Shown here: positions 9,467 through 19,600 of the stretch, one piece after another | How positions within the stretch are numbered: the first letter of the stretch is position 1 | How the letters are laid out: every line of letters begins with the position of its first letter | Assembly: GCA_963833675.1 (NCBI GenBank) | Contig: CAWHYW010000016.1 | Location: forward strand, 186,001 to 250,000 | Direction of reading: 5' to 3' | Length of the DNA: 64,000 nt | DNA from: DASQDN01 sp963833675 | Lineage (GTDB): Bacteria > Acidobacteriota > Terriglobia > Bryobacterales > Bryobacteraceae | The notes under the pieces: generated by a model | Database searches by the model: none | What the model was told of the DNA's origin: nothing | What the model saw: the letters and a program-made list of their open reading frames with translations, nothing else | Program-made: the position numbers and the translations under genes

Positions 9467-10306
9467 ATGCGAATCGATGCGCACCAGCACTTCTGGGATC
9501 TGAACCGTTTTCCTTATCCGTGGATGCCTCCCGCTCCTTCGCCTTTGCGGAGGAGCTTCCTGCCCGAAGATCTGCAGCCTATTCTCGAGCGAAACTCATT
9601 CGACGGTTCCGTAGCAGTGCAAGCAACAACATTCTCTTGAAGAGGCCCCATGGCTTCTTCAGCTTGCGGAAACCCACTCGATCGTGCTGGGAGTCGTTGC
9701 CTGGGTAGACCTCACGGACCCACAGCTCGGAAGTACTTTAGATCAGCTGCAAGCGCATCCGAAATTCAAGGGAGTCCGCCATCCGGTACACGATGAGTCC
9801 GATGACGGATGGTTATTGCGTCCCGATGTGTTGCGCGGGCTTAAGGAGTTAGAGCGCCGGAAGGTCCCATACGATCTTCTGCTTCGCCCTCAGCACCTGC
9901 CGGTGGTGATCGAATTGATGGATCGAGTCCCGTCTCTCGATATGGTCATCGATCATATAGCAAAGCCGCCAATCGCGAAGGCGCAAACGGAACGATTGGG
10001 CTCAAGACATGGAACGAATCGCAAGTGCGCCGCATATTCTATGTCAAATTGTCAGGCATGATCACCGAGGCGGAGTGGAAGTCGTGGACCTCGGACCAAT
10101 TGAAGCCGTATGTGCAGCACGTCTGGAAATTATTCGGTCCGGATCGCTGCATGTTCGGAAGCGACTGGCCGGTGTGTCTCTCGGCGGGGACCTGGAAGGA
10201 AGTGTTGGCCGCCCTCACGCAGGCGCTCGGTCCGGTTCCTCAAGCAGAGCGCAACAAGGTGATGGGAGAGACTGCCGCCCGCTTCTATAAACTCCATTCA
10301 GCGTAA
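9467..10306 (+). CDS. Amidohydrolase-2 family lactonase-like enzyme (three one-base insertions)
   Basis: This TIM-barrel metal hydrolase belongs to the COG3618 / L-fuconolactonase type, which opens sugar or aromatic lactones. It starts with MRIDAHQHFWDLNRFPYPWM, the hallmark HxH motif. It continues in the next frame from about 9638 (EEAPWLLQLAETH to DHIAKPPIAK), passes through a short third-frame stretch from about 9990 (WAQDMERIASAPHI), and finishes in the original frame from about 10039 (YVKLSGM, CMFGSDWPVC, RFYKLHSA). Each junction needs the removal of exactly one base. Read that way the protein is collinear with the family, about 279 residues, with the terminal catalytic Asp in GSDWPV. 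Three independent losses in a short intact-looking gene suggest consensus errors. Confidence 0.8.
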
Positions 10307-10393
10307 AAGTCAAGCACTCGATCTTACCGTAATTGAACTCGATACGAAAGCATTGACACTCGAGTTACGGCTCTGTTACTTTCACGATCGTTC

Positions 10394-10858
10394 ATGAAGA
10401 CCTCGAAAGCTGCAGGGCCAGTGAAAGTCTTCCGTATTTTGCTAGTAGATGATAATCGCAACGGTCTCCTCGCCCGAAAAAGTGTGCTCGAAGAACACGG
10501 GTATCAGGTGACCGCTTACTCGTCTCCTCACGATGCGCTTGCCGAATTCTGCGAGCAGACCTACGACCTGGTGGTGACCGATTATCGGATGCCGCGAATG
10601 AATGGCGCACAGTTGATCGCGGAGATAAGGGTGATCACGCCGAAAGTCCCGATCGTCCTCATCTCTGGTGTCGTGGATGTATTAGGTCTCGACGAAAAAA
10701 CCACCGGGGCCAACGTGGTGATTCCGAAAAGCGCTACGGAAGTCACGCATCTGATTCGTGCGGTGAATAGGCTCTTGAACGCTCAGCCGCCGAAGAAACC
10801 TGCACGCTCTCAGCCGGGCAAGAACCCCGACCGGCAAGCCGGTTCGCAAGGAAGCTAG
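10394..10858 (+). CDS. Single-domain response regulator
   Basis: The protein has 154 residues: a CheY-like receiver followed by a basic tail with no DNA-binding domain. The acidic pair is in ILLVDDNRN, the phospho-acceptor Asp in VVTDYRMPRMNG, the conserved Ser/Thr in VLISG and the Lys in VIPKS. The last 25 residues are rich in Pro, Lys, Gln and Arg (PPKKPARSQPGKN) and look disordered. No partner kinase is adjacent; the nearest histidine kinase is near 27 kb. It could be an output-less relay or could work by protein contact. Confidence 0.9.
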   Translation: MKTSKAAGPVKVFRILLVDDNRNGLLARKSVLEEHGYQVTAYSSPHDALAEFCEQTYDLVVTDYRMPRMNGAQLIAEIRVITPKVPIVLISGVVDVLGLDEKTTGANVVIPKSATEVTHLIRAVNRLLNAQPPKKPARSQPGKNPDRQAGSQGS

Positions 10859-10886
10859 AATCTTCGCGGGTTAAACTGGGATCGAC

Positions 10887-12703
10887 ATGGCTCGCCGGCG
10901 AGCGTTCTCGATCATCGTTTTGATGCTGATTGCGGCTTATCCGGCCGCGATGCGAAGCGCGGACCAGGCGAGTGAACACGAGCAAGAGACTGCTTTAACA
11001 GGTAGACCCTCGCGCGCCGGCGCAAGCGATCGAGCAGTTGCGCTTCGTTGGCTTCGCAGCATGCCGCTATCGCGAGAGGATCGCGCAGTTGATCGTCATC
11101 ACTTCTTACGGCGAAGCGCCCTCATCGCGATCCGCCGCCTTCCGAGACTTTGTTCATGCCGTACGAGACCTCAAGGTGGGCGGCATGATCGTGGTGAATC
11201 GCGTTGTGAGCGGCAGCGTCCGCAATGCGGAGCCTTACGCGATGGCTGCATTCCTCAATCGGATGCAGCGTCTTGCCAAGAGCGCCTTTGCTGATCGGAG
11301 CCGATTTCGAGCGCGGAGCTTCGATGCGTGTTTCCGGAACACCTAAATATCCGCATTTGATGGCTTATGGAGCGGCCGGCGATCTGAAGCTGACGCGAGA
11401 GTTGGGACTCGCGACTGCTCGCGAGGCTCGCGCGCTGGGAGTGCAATGGGTGTTTGCTCCCGATGCCGACGTTAACAATAATCCGGACAATCCTATCATT
11501 AACATCCGATCCTTTGGGGAGAATCCCAATGAGGTCGCCTCACACGTGCGGGCATTTATCGAAGGAGCGCACTCGGATTCGACGAATCGTGTACTCACAA
11601 CGGTAAAGCATTTTCCTGGTCACGGTGATACGAACGTCGATAGCCACATGGGCATGCCTCGGCTCAACGCCGATCGAGAGCGCATGAACAGCATGGAGCT
11701 CATACCATTCCGAGAAGCCGTTTCGGCCGGGGTGGATGCGGTCATGACGGCTCACATGGCAGTTCCTGCCTTCGAAAGCGACGACATACCAGCCACGGTC
11801 TCGCCGAAAGTGTTGACCGGGCTGTTACGCGACGACATTCATTTCACAGGGCTAGTGGTTACCGACGCCATGGACATGCAGGGCCTGACGAAAGAGTTTC
11901 CGGGCGGTGAGGCAGCAGTACGAGCTTTGCAGGCTGGGGCGGATGTTCTTTTGATGACGCCGAATCCCGAAGCGGCGATTAGGGCCGTAGGCGCCGCCAT
12001 CAAGGAAGGCCGATTGAGTGAAAAACGGATTAATGAGAGCGCACTTCGTGTTCTGACGGCCAAGGTTCATGTTGGGCTGGATAAGCAGAAGTTGGTGAAT
12101 CTTGAAAGTATCAGCGATGTGATCGACTCACCTGAATCTCAGCAGCAGGCGCAAACGGCAGCCGACAAAGCGTTGACGCTGGTGAAAAACGACGGCGGAC
12201 TCCTACCTCTCTCCAATCCGGCGGGCGTTTGCATTTGGATGCTCACGGAAAGCCGCTATGGAACGCAAGGGGGACGTTTCGCAGAAGAGATGCGAGCCCG
12301 AATTTCCGGCATTCGACTGCAACGATTCGATCCGCTGACCTCCTCGGCGGAGATGGACCAATTCCTGGAGAAGGCCGGCAAATGCGATGTTCACGTGATC
12401 GCAGCGTTCGTAACGGTGGGAGCCTATCGAGGAAACGTAGCACTAACCGGAAACTATCCCGGTTTTGTCGAGAAATTGCAGGCAAGCGGGAGCCCGATTG
12501 TGCTCGTCTCGCTCGGTAATCCATATCTGCTTCGGAGTTTCCCTGGTGTGAGCGCGTATTTAGCGACGTTCAGTCCTGTGCCGACTTCCGAAGCCTCGGC
12601 GGCCAGAGCCTTGGTCGGAGATCTCCAGATCACCGGCCGGCTGCCCGTTACAATTCCTGGCATTGCGAAGTACGGCGATGCCATTTTATTGTCAAAGCAA
12701 TAA
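10887..12703 (+). CDS. GH3 beta-N-acetylhexosaminidase-like glycosidase (two one-base insertions)
   Basis: This exported glycoside hydrolase family 3 enzyme is of the NagZ type. It probably releases N-acetylglucosamine or a related sugar from wall or chitin fragments. The N-terminal signal (RRRAFSIIVLMLIAAYPAA) and first residues read from ATG 10887. Frame changes at about 11075 and about 11280 then lead into ELIVITSYG-like and PLLIGADFERG segments. Downstream are KHFPGHGDTNVDSHMGMP, the NagZ signature with the catalytic-dyad loop, and VVTDAMDMQG with the nucleophile Asp. The last 200 residues form a GH3 C-terminal alpha/beta sandwich, which is longer than in E. coli NagZ. UPF0173 follows 9 bp after the stop. 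Confidence 0.85.
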
Positions 12704-12712
12704 GGAGATCGC

Positions 12713-13411
12713 ATGGTCGAGATCACCTGGTTGGGACATGGAACGTTCCAATTGAAGTTGGAGTCCGGAGAAGTAATTGTTCTGGACCCGTGGACGGATG
12801 GTAATCCTTCTTATCCCTCGAATCATAAGTTCAGCCGCGTCGATGCAATTTTGATCTCCCATGGTCACTTCGACCACATCCATGACGCGGTACCGCTCGC
12901 GAAACGGTTCAAGCCGACGATGGTCTGCATTTTCGAAACCGGCGAGTGGCTGAAAAGCAAAGGTGTCGAAAATGTGAGCGCCATGAACAAGGGAGGTTCG
13001 CAGAAAGTCGGTCCTTTGAAGGTAACGATGACGCACGCCATCCATAGTTGCGGCATTCTTGACGATGGCAAGATCATCTATGGCGGCGAGGCAGCGGGAT
13101 ACGTTTTGCGATTGCCGGATGACCGCTCCATCTACTTCGCCGGCGATACGAATGTGTTTTCCGACATGGCTCTGATCAGAGAGCTATATGCGCCTCGATT
13201 GGCGATGCTCCCGATCGGAGATCTGTTCACGATGAGTCCACACGAGGCGGCGGCCGCGTGCCGATTACTTCGCCCGGACCTTGTGATACCCATGCACTTT
13301 GGGACGTTTCCTCCGCTCACCGGCCGGCCCGATCAACTGTCAGAGTTGATCGCAGACCTGCCGGATACCGGTGTTTGGCCATTGGAACCGGGGAAACCGG
13401 TCACCTGGTAG
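12713..13411 (+). CDS. UPF0173 metal-dependent hydrolase (metallo-beta-lactamase fold)
   Basis: The protein has 232 residues and shows the UPF0173 signature: EITWLGHGTF at the start, SHGHFDH as the HxHxDH dimetal motif near residue 48, ThaIHS-like TMTHAIHS, FAGDTN and MHFGTFP as the last histidine ligand. The family is related to UlaG/YtkL and has poorly defined substrates. An AAGGAG ribosome site lies before ATG 12713. The GH3 gene ends 9 bp upstream, so the two are cotranscribed. No export signal is seen, so it acts in the cytosol. Confidence 0.9.
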   Translation: MVEITWLGHGTFQLKLESGEVIVLDPWTDGNPSYPSNHKFSRVDAILISHGHFDHIHDAVPLAKRFKPTMVCIFETGEWLKSKGVENVSAMNKGGSQKVGPLKVTMTHAIHSCGILDDGKIIYGGEAAGYVLRLPDDRSIYFAGDTNVFSDMALIRELYAPRLAMLPIGDLFTMSPHEAAAACRLLRPDLVIPMHFGTFPPLTGRPDQLSELIADLPDTGVWPLEPGKPVTW

Positions 13412-13433
13412 ACGCCCTCCTCTGCGGTACAAC

Positions 13434-13450
13434 CTGACCAGAGAGGTCAG
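13434..13450. promoter_or_regulatory. Perfect 6-bp inverted repeat before the toxin-antitoxin remnant
   Basis: CTGACC and GGTCAG are separated by AGAGA and lie 12 bp before the phd-like ATG at 13463. No T-tract follows on the plus strand, so it is not an obvious terminator for the upstream gene. The position would fit an autoregulatory Phd operator, but six base pairs is short evidence. Confidence 0.3.
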
Positions 13451-13462
13451 AAAGAAAGACCG

Positions 13463-13789
13463 ATGAGCAATACGCGCGCCGGGGCTCAGCGTCAGATCTG
13501 CGGCGTCCAAAAATCCCGGTCGTCCAGCAGGAGTGGCAACTTCAAGACGCCAAAGCGCGCTTCGGCGAAGGGTTTCGACTTGCCCGCGAGCGGGGTCCAC
13601 AACGCGTAACGAAACATGGCCGCGAAGCTGTTGTCGTGATCACCGCCGAGGAGTACGCTCGGCTGGCCCACTCTGAGGCACGACGGCTTGCTTGCGGCGA
13701 CCACTTTGCATCACGAGCTGATGCCCGCGACCAGAAACGATACCGATGTCAGGGGAACCGGAGTTCCTACCTTCAATCCCTGGCAATAA
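13463..13789 (+). pseudogene. Collapsed phd-vapC toxin-antitoxin remnant
   Basis: The ATG at 13463 follows a purine-rich AGAAAGAAAG site. The reading starts in one frame and moves into another at an A-run near 13515 (one A missing), giving IPVVQQEWQLQDAKARFGE and then RVTKHGREAVVVITAEEY. This is the Phd/YefM antitoxin N-terminus, a DNA-binding and dimerisation fold. At about 13660-13682 the antitoxin reading ends. A third frame opens directly with DGLLAATTLHH and ends TRN..GTGVPTFNPWQ at TAA 13787. That is the C-terminal tail of a VapC/FitB-type PIN toxin (the D-G-L-L/I-A-A-T motif and the closing TRN-x-x-D-F/V-GTGV-NPW). The end of phd and roughly the first two-thirds of vapC are missing, so an internal deletion is inferred. 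Confidence 0.75.
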
Positions 13790-13843
13790 CTCGAACGCCA
13801 CATATCAAGGAGCTCTTTATCCCAGACCCCGCATAATGGAGGA

Positions 13844-15607
13844 TTGGACCAGAGACTTGCGAGACGTTACGACCTGTTAGTGTGCCTGTTTGCGGCTGCA
13901 GTTTATCTTGTGGCCTGCATCAGCCCGCCCGCGTTGATGGATGATGTTGACGCCGTGCAAGCCCAGATTGCGCGCAACATGCTTGAATCCGGTGACTGGG
14001 TGACCGCCCACTTAAACGGTGTCGCTTATCTCGAGAAATCGCCGCTTGTGTATTGGATGATGGCTGTTTCCTTCGCCATTTTCGGGGTGCTACGATTGGG
14101 CGGCCCGGATACCGATCGCGCTCAGTGTGATTGCGTTGGCATGGCTGACTAATAGGATTGGGCGATGGGCTTTCAATGCGCAGACGGGTTTCTACGCGGG
14201 TCTGTCGATCGCGACGTGTATCGGACTGTTCCTGTTCACGCGAATTCTGATTCCGGACGTTATTCTGACGCTCACGATTGCTTTCGCAATGTGGTCGTTT
14301 CTTCGGGCGCTCGATGAAGCTGAGCTACGCCCCAAGTTATGGGCGAATGCTTTTTTTGCGAGCATCGCCGTCGGTTTGTTGTTGAAGGGATTGATCGCCG
14401 CTTTGTTTCCGGTCGCGGCTGCGGGCCTCTACCTGATCTTCACGAAACAATGGCGAATGATCTGGCGTTTGCGGCCGGTTTCGGGGATTTTGATTCTGCT
14501 CCTAATCGCTGCTCCATGGCACCTGCTTGCAACGATTCGCAATCCGCCTTATTTTGACCTAACGCCAAAGAGCGAACCGGGACAGTATCACGGGTTCTTC
14601 TGGTTTTACTTCCTGAATGAGCATCTGTTCCGGTTTCTGAACATGCGGTATCCGCGCGACTACAATACGGTTCCGCGGCATCTGTTCTGGCTTCTGCACT
14701 TTGTGTGGTTGTTTCCGTGGAGCGCCTTTCTTCCAGGCATCGTGAAGCTATCCTATAAGCCAATCGACCGCGCCGGACGTACGAGACTCCTTCTGTTGTG
14801 CTGGGCCGGCTTCATACTCATCTTTTTTACGTTCTCGACAACACAGGAATATTATTCGATGCCGGTGTATCCGGCGCTTGCGCTTCTGATTGGCTGCGTG
14901 ATGGCGGAGGCGGGAGGTTGGAAAAAGGTTGCATTCAGAACGATCGGAGTAATTGCCGGCGTTGCTGCGATCGTAATTGCGATTATTCTTTGGCACGTCT
15001 GGGCTCTGCCGACACCTGGAGATATCTCGAATGCATTGACGCAGCATCCGGATGCGTACACGCTGTCGCTCGGCCACATGGGCGATCTCACCTTGGAGTC
15101 GTTTGCATACCTGCGAACGCCGTTAGTGTTGGCCGGTATCGCTTTCTGATTGGCGCAATTGGGGCGTGGAAGCGCCGGATTCTTGCGGTTGCGGCGATGA
15201 TGGTCTTATTTCTAAATGCCGCCCGGCTGGCGCTGGTCGTGTTCGATCCGTATCTGTCTTCAAGGCCTCTCGCTGATGCGCTACTGCAAGCGCCCGCGGG
15301 ACAGCTTATCGCAGATAACCAATACTACACATTTTCTTCGGTGTTCTTTTACACGAATCGTCCGGCGCTCTTATTAAATGGGCGCGTGAACAATCTCGAG
15401 TACGGCTCATACGCGCCAGGCGCTCCGGACGTGTTCATCGACGATGATCGCTTTGCCCAACTTTGGCAGAAGGCCGAGCGCTACTATGTCCTGGTCGAAA
15501 AGCCCTCTGTGGAAAGATTTGAAAATCTTGTGGGCCGTCCGGCGTTGATCACCGTCAAAGAAGCCGGCGGCAAGTACCTGTTTACCAACCATGCGGATCT
15601 GCATTGA
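13844..15607 (+). CDS. ArnT-like GT39/GT83 membrane glycosyltransferase (two indels)
   Basis: This polytopic glycosyltransferase is of the ArnT (4-amino-4-deoxy-L-arabinose transferase) type. The first periplasmic loop carries DDVDAVQAQIARNM, the acidic pair typical of the catalytic loop, then GDWVTAHLNGVAYLEKSPLVYW, the ArnT-like K-P/S-P-L-x-Y-W signature. The frame moves +1 at about 14091 (into DWAARIPIALS) and back at about 15147, where one base is missing in TTTCCTG; the read continues LIGAIGAWKRR. The C-terminal domain, about 150 residues, ends at TGA 15605. The start is uncertain: TTG 13844 has GGAGG too close, and ATG 13836 is out of frame unless another indel exists. It overlaps the GT4 gene by 17 bp, so the two probably act in one surface-glycan pathway. 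Confidence 0.75.
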
Positions 15608-16691
15608 CGCGACCGCACTGTTGCTGCGGTCGGCCGGTATCAAGAATTATCTTTATCACTGGATGGGAGCCCTGCGCGAGTATGCTCCGGAGCACCAGGT
15701 CACGGGATTCCCGCTACTCGGAGAAATCGGCTCTCTGGATCATGACCGTTCGACGTTGACACCGCTGCAGACCTACGCGCGTATTGCTGTTCTTCAGTTC
15801 ATAAATAAGATATGCAAGCCGGCGATCAATGTCGCCGTTCCGAGCATAGATGTGTTTCACGCATCGAATCAGATTCATGCCATTCCGCGCGGTGTGAAGC
15901 TGACAGGAACTATCTACGATATGACTTGTGTCCTGATGCCGGAACTTCACACAGCCGCCAACGTGCAAGCAGAAACCAGACATTATGAACGGGTTTTCAA
16001 GCGCGCTGATGGTCTTATCGCGATCTCGCACAGCGCGAAGGAGGATGCTGTCCGACTGTTAAAGCTGGACGCGAGCAAGATCACTGTCATCTATCCTGGC
16101 TTGCCGGAACGCTTCTTCACTGCGACTCCGGAAATAGCCAAGCAGAAATATGCTCTTCACAAGCCTTTCGTTCTTTTCGTGGGTACGATCGAGCCGCGGA
16201 AGAATGTAGATACTCTTCTGGACGCGTGGTTGCAGTTGTCTCCCGAACTTAGGGCGGAATACGAACTCGTATTCGTCGGCCCCATCGGATGGGCTGGCAA
16301 TGAAACCGTGAACCGGCTCCAGTCCGGCATCGAGGGTGTTCGAGTCCTCGGCTACGTGCCTGAAGAGGACCTCGCCTCAGTTACAGCGGCGGCATGTGTG
16401 TTTGCGTATCCGTCTTTTTATGAAGGCTTCGGTTTCCCGATCGCACAAGCTATGGCGGCCGGCGTGCCGGTAATTACGTCCAACGTTTCTTCGATGCCCG
16501 AGGTGGTTGGAGATGGCGGCGTGCTGGTGGATCCTCGTAGTCCGCAAGACATCGCAAGCTCTTTACAAGTCCTATTGACCTCGAGGAATTTACGGCAGCG
16601 GCTGGGCGCCAGAGGAAGGGAACTGGCGAGGAGATTCACATGGAAGAACTCGGCAGAACAGTCTGCCGAGTTCTTTGCCCGTTTGCCCTAG
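15591..16691 (+). CDS. GT4-family glycosyltransferase
   Basis: This GT-B fold transferase has 366 residues and would use a nucleotide sugar in the cytosol. The N-terminal domain starts MRICIDATALLLRSAGI, with glycine-rich loop positions. The C-terminal domain carries LFVGTIEPRKNVDTLLDAW near residue 200 and the E-x7-E donor site YEGFGFPIAQAMAAG near 280, then VPVITSNVSSMPEVVGDGG. It starts inside the end of the ArnT-like gene (17-bp overlap). Its stop TAG (16689-16691) shares the CTAG tetramer with the stop of the convergent TonB-dependent receptor. A hairpin in its last codons may terminate transcription. Confidence 0.92.
   Translation: MRICIDATALLLRSAGIKNYLYHWMGALREYAPEHQVTGFPLLGEIGSLDHDRSTLTPLQTYARIAVLQFINKICKPAINVAVPSIDVFHASNQIHAIPRGVKLTGTIYDMTCVLMPELHTAANVQAETRHYERVFKRADGLIAISHSAKEDAVRLLKLDASKITVIYPGLPERFFTATPEIAKQKYALHKPFVLFVGTIEPRKNVDTLLDAWLQLSPELRAEYELVFVGPIGWAGNETVNRLQSGIEGVRVLGYVPEEDLASVTAAACVFAYPSFYEGFGFPIAQAMAAGVPVITSNVSSMPEVVGDGGVLVDPRSPQDIASSLQVLLTSRNLRQRLGARGRELARRFTWKNSAEQSAEFFARLP
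16644..16675. terminator. Bidirectional terminator hairpin inside the 3' coding end
   Basis: A perfect 14-bp inverted repeat has arms at 16644-16657 and 16662-16675 and a 4-base loop, ACAG. It lies within codons for SAEQSAEFF of the GT4 gene and just past the stop of the convergent receptor. The stem is strong in both directions. T-tracts are short (TTT then GCCC on plus), so termination efficiency is uncertain. Confidence 0.55.
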
Positions 16692-19600
16692 AAACGCAGA
16701 TTCAACTGATAGCGAATGACACGTCCGCCCGCTTCGAGGAATTGGGGATTTGCGAAGCGGCCCGCGAGCGATGTCTGCACGGAAGAAGCTATCGTTCCTT
16801 CCGGTTGCCCAAACGAGCTTACGCTGTAGTAGCCGTACTGCGGATGGTTCCAGATGTTGTAGAACTCGGTGCGGAACTCGGTTGTGAATCGTTCCGTAAG
16901 GCGAACCTTCTTCATCACATTCACATTCCAATTATTCAGTCCGGGTATTCGTTCCGTGTTCCTCCCGGCGTTGCCGGTACGCGGCGTGAAGCCCGCTGTT
17001 CCATACGCTGGTAGTCCGATATACCGAGCGTCTTTGGGATCGATCGGTACGGAGATGTATTTGCCGGTTGCCGCATCGAAGACGTCCGGATTGACATACC
17101 CGGAAGGAGTCCACTGAGCTCGGACTCCGGCCTTTCCGGCCGGATTCAGGTCCGCTCGATTCGCTCCCCCAATACCATCGGAGTCGGCGCCGTTCGCGAC
17201 GCTGTAGGGAACTCCTGACTCGAAGATAGTTATTCCGGCGACTTCCCATCCACCTACTACTTTTCCGAGCAAGCCTTTCTGCGTACGCATGAACGGCAGT
17301 TCGTACAGCCACGTCAGAGAAAGCTTGTGAGTACGATCGTAGAGCGAGAGTCCTTTTTCGAGGTTTTGTCCTCCGAAGGCGGCAGGCAGACTAGCGTTCG
17401 GCGAAGTGTTGTTGTATTGGAAAATCTCGCTCGCGTTGTCCAGCAGTTTCGACCACGTCCAGGCCGCATTCAAACCGAAGTTGCTTGTGAATCGTTTTGA
17501 AACCTGTGTTTGCAATGAATGATATGTCGAGTGTCCGCCATTGGTCCGGATCACACGCGATCCTTGCGTCGGGTCGAGGCGGCTTTCAACAGTGTATGGG
17601 TAGACAGCGCGCAACTCAGCGGCATTGGCGAACCCCGAGGGATATCTTCTGAGGTTCTCGGGAGTGACCGTCGGATTCAGGTCTTCCTGAATGAAGAGGC
17701 GCACACCTGCGGAGCCAAGATAGGCAGTCTCGAAAACAACGTTGCCCGGCAGTTCCCGCTGAAGGCCGAACGACCAGCGCATGTAGTACGGATTGACAAG
17801 GTCGCCTGCCACCAAGCCCTGCGCGTCATTAGGTGTGACCGCACGAGAAGTCGGGGGGATGAGGCTCGAAAGGTTCGCTAGTCCGCGCGGTTGGTCGGCG
17901 GTTGTGCGAGAGGGGATGCTGGTGGATACCAGATTCGGCGCCGATGCCACAGCGTTGGATGCAATGTTGTTGAAGAACGAATCGTAGCCCATGTTGAATC
18001 CGGAGCGAAAGACAGTTTTCTTGTCGCCAAAGATCCGATTGAGCCAGCCGTCTTGAAAGCTTGGAGAGTAGGCCAGACCGAGCACGGGAATCCAGTTGTT
18101 GTTGTCGGACTTCACAGCGTTCGGCTGATTATAAGGGCCTTTTCCGGTTCGGGGATCGATATTGAACAAGCCTGTGTAGGCCGGAGTGCGCAGGGAATTC
18201 ACCGGTGTGCCGAAGTTCTCGTAACGAACGCCGAGAGTCAGCGTCAGGTCAGGACTGAATTGCCAGCGATCCTGAAAGAAGTAGGCTTGCCGGAGGTATT
18301 CCGGGTAGTAAACCGGCGATCCGAAGTCGCGCGCAGCGTTGCCGGCTGAGCCGCCGAAGTCATCAAGAAAGTTCGCTAATGGACTGTACCCGGTGCTCGT
18401 TGAATAGGTCAGCGAACCGCGCACCGAGAGCGGCGCAACTTGACGGGAACGTTGATCGAGTAGATCGAAGCCTCCCCGGAACGTGTGCCGGCCACGCACG
18501 TAACTGATAGTGTCCTGAAGGACGAAACTATTCGCAACCCGACCTTGAGGATACGAAGCCGAAACTCCGATCCCATCCAGTGGAGTAAAGGACAGGCGCG
18601 GAAGCGTCTGCCCCAGAGGATTTTCCGTGTCGAGCGGCGAATCGAAATCGAAGCGATTGTAGGGCAGACGCAATTCATTCGTCAGAACCGGAGAAAAGAC
18701 GTGAGTCTCGGTCAAGACGGCGGCGTGGTATTTGTTGAAGCTGCTGGTTTGAAATCCGGGGAAATTTGTTGTGAACTTCGGTGTGGCTTGGTTTTCGTAT
18801 CCGTAACGGAAACTGAGAATGTCACGATCGCTGAAGTGATGATCGACCTTCCAAACGGTTTGACGATCATCCAATTTTTGTGGAAAGGCGAACAGGCCCA
18901 CGCCTGCTTCGACGGAGCCCCGGGCCGCGCCCGTCGCCGGATCGGCGCCAAGATCGATGTTCGAAAATTGCCCGGTGGCATTCACACCGCTGATCACGTT
19001 CAAATAGAGATCCGCGTTGGCGCTTTTTCCTGGAGGAAAAACGCTGCGGAGCTTCGCCTTGCCTGCCGCGGACAATGTTGTCAGATTGATCTGACTGGTG
19101 GATCGTTGCCTCTGCTCCTGCCAGGCGCCGAAGAAAAATGTTTTATTTCGGAGGATCGGCCCGCCGAGAGTGCCGCTGATGTACTGCTCGGTACCCGGAT
19201 ACATTTTCCCGCGCTTTACAATCTCCGGATCGAGCGATTGTGTGTTCGTGATTGCGTCGTCATTTGTGACGTCAAGGATGTAACCGGCAGATCCATGGAA
19301 GGCGTTCGTTCCGGACTTGATGATCGTGTTTACAACCGCTCCGCCGGCTCGCCCGTATTCGGCGTCGTAGTTCGCCGTCTGTACGGATACTTCCTGTACG
19401 GCGTCCGGGTTCTTGATTTGAAACGCCTGACCCGCGACCGAAATGTCGTTGTTTTCGGTGCCATCGAGCAGGAAGTTATTCGATCGACCTCTCGCCCCGT
19501 TCACGGAAAACGTAGCTGTCCCCGCCGTGTTCTGCCGCCGTTCGTTTACGCCCGGCAGGGTGATCGCAAGCATTGCCGGATTGCGGCCATAGAAAGGCAG

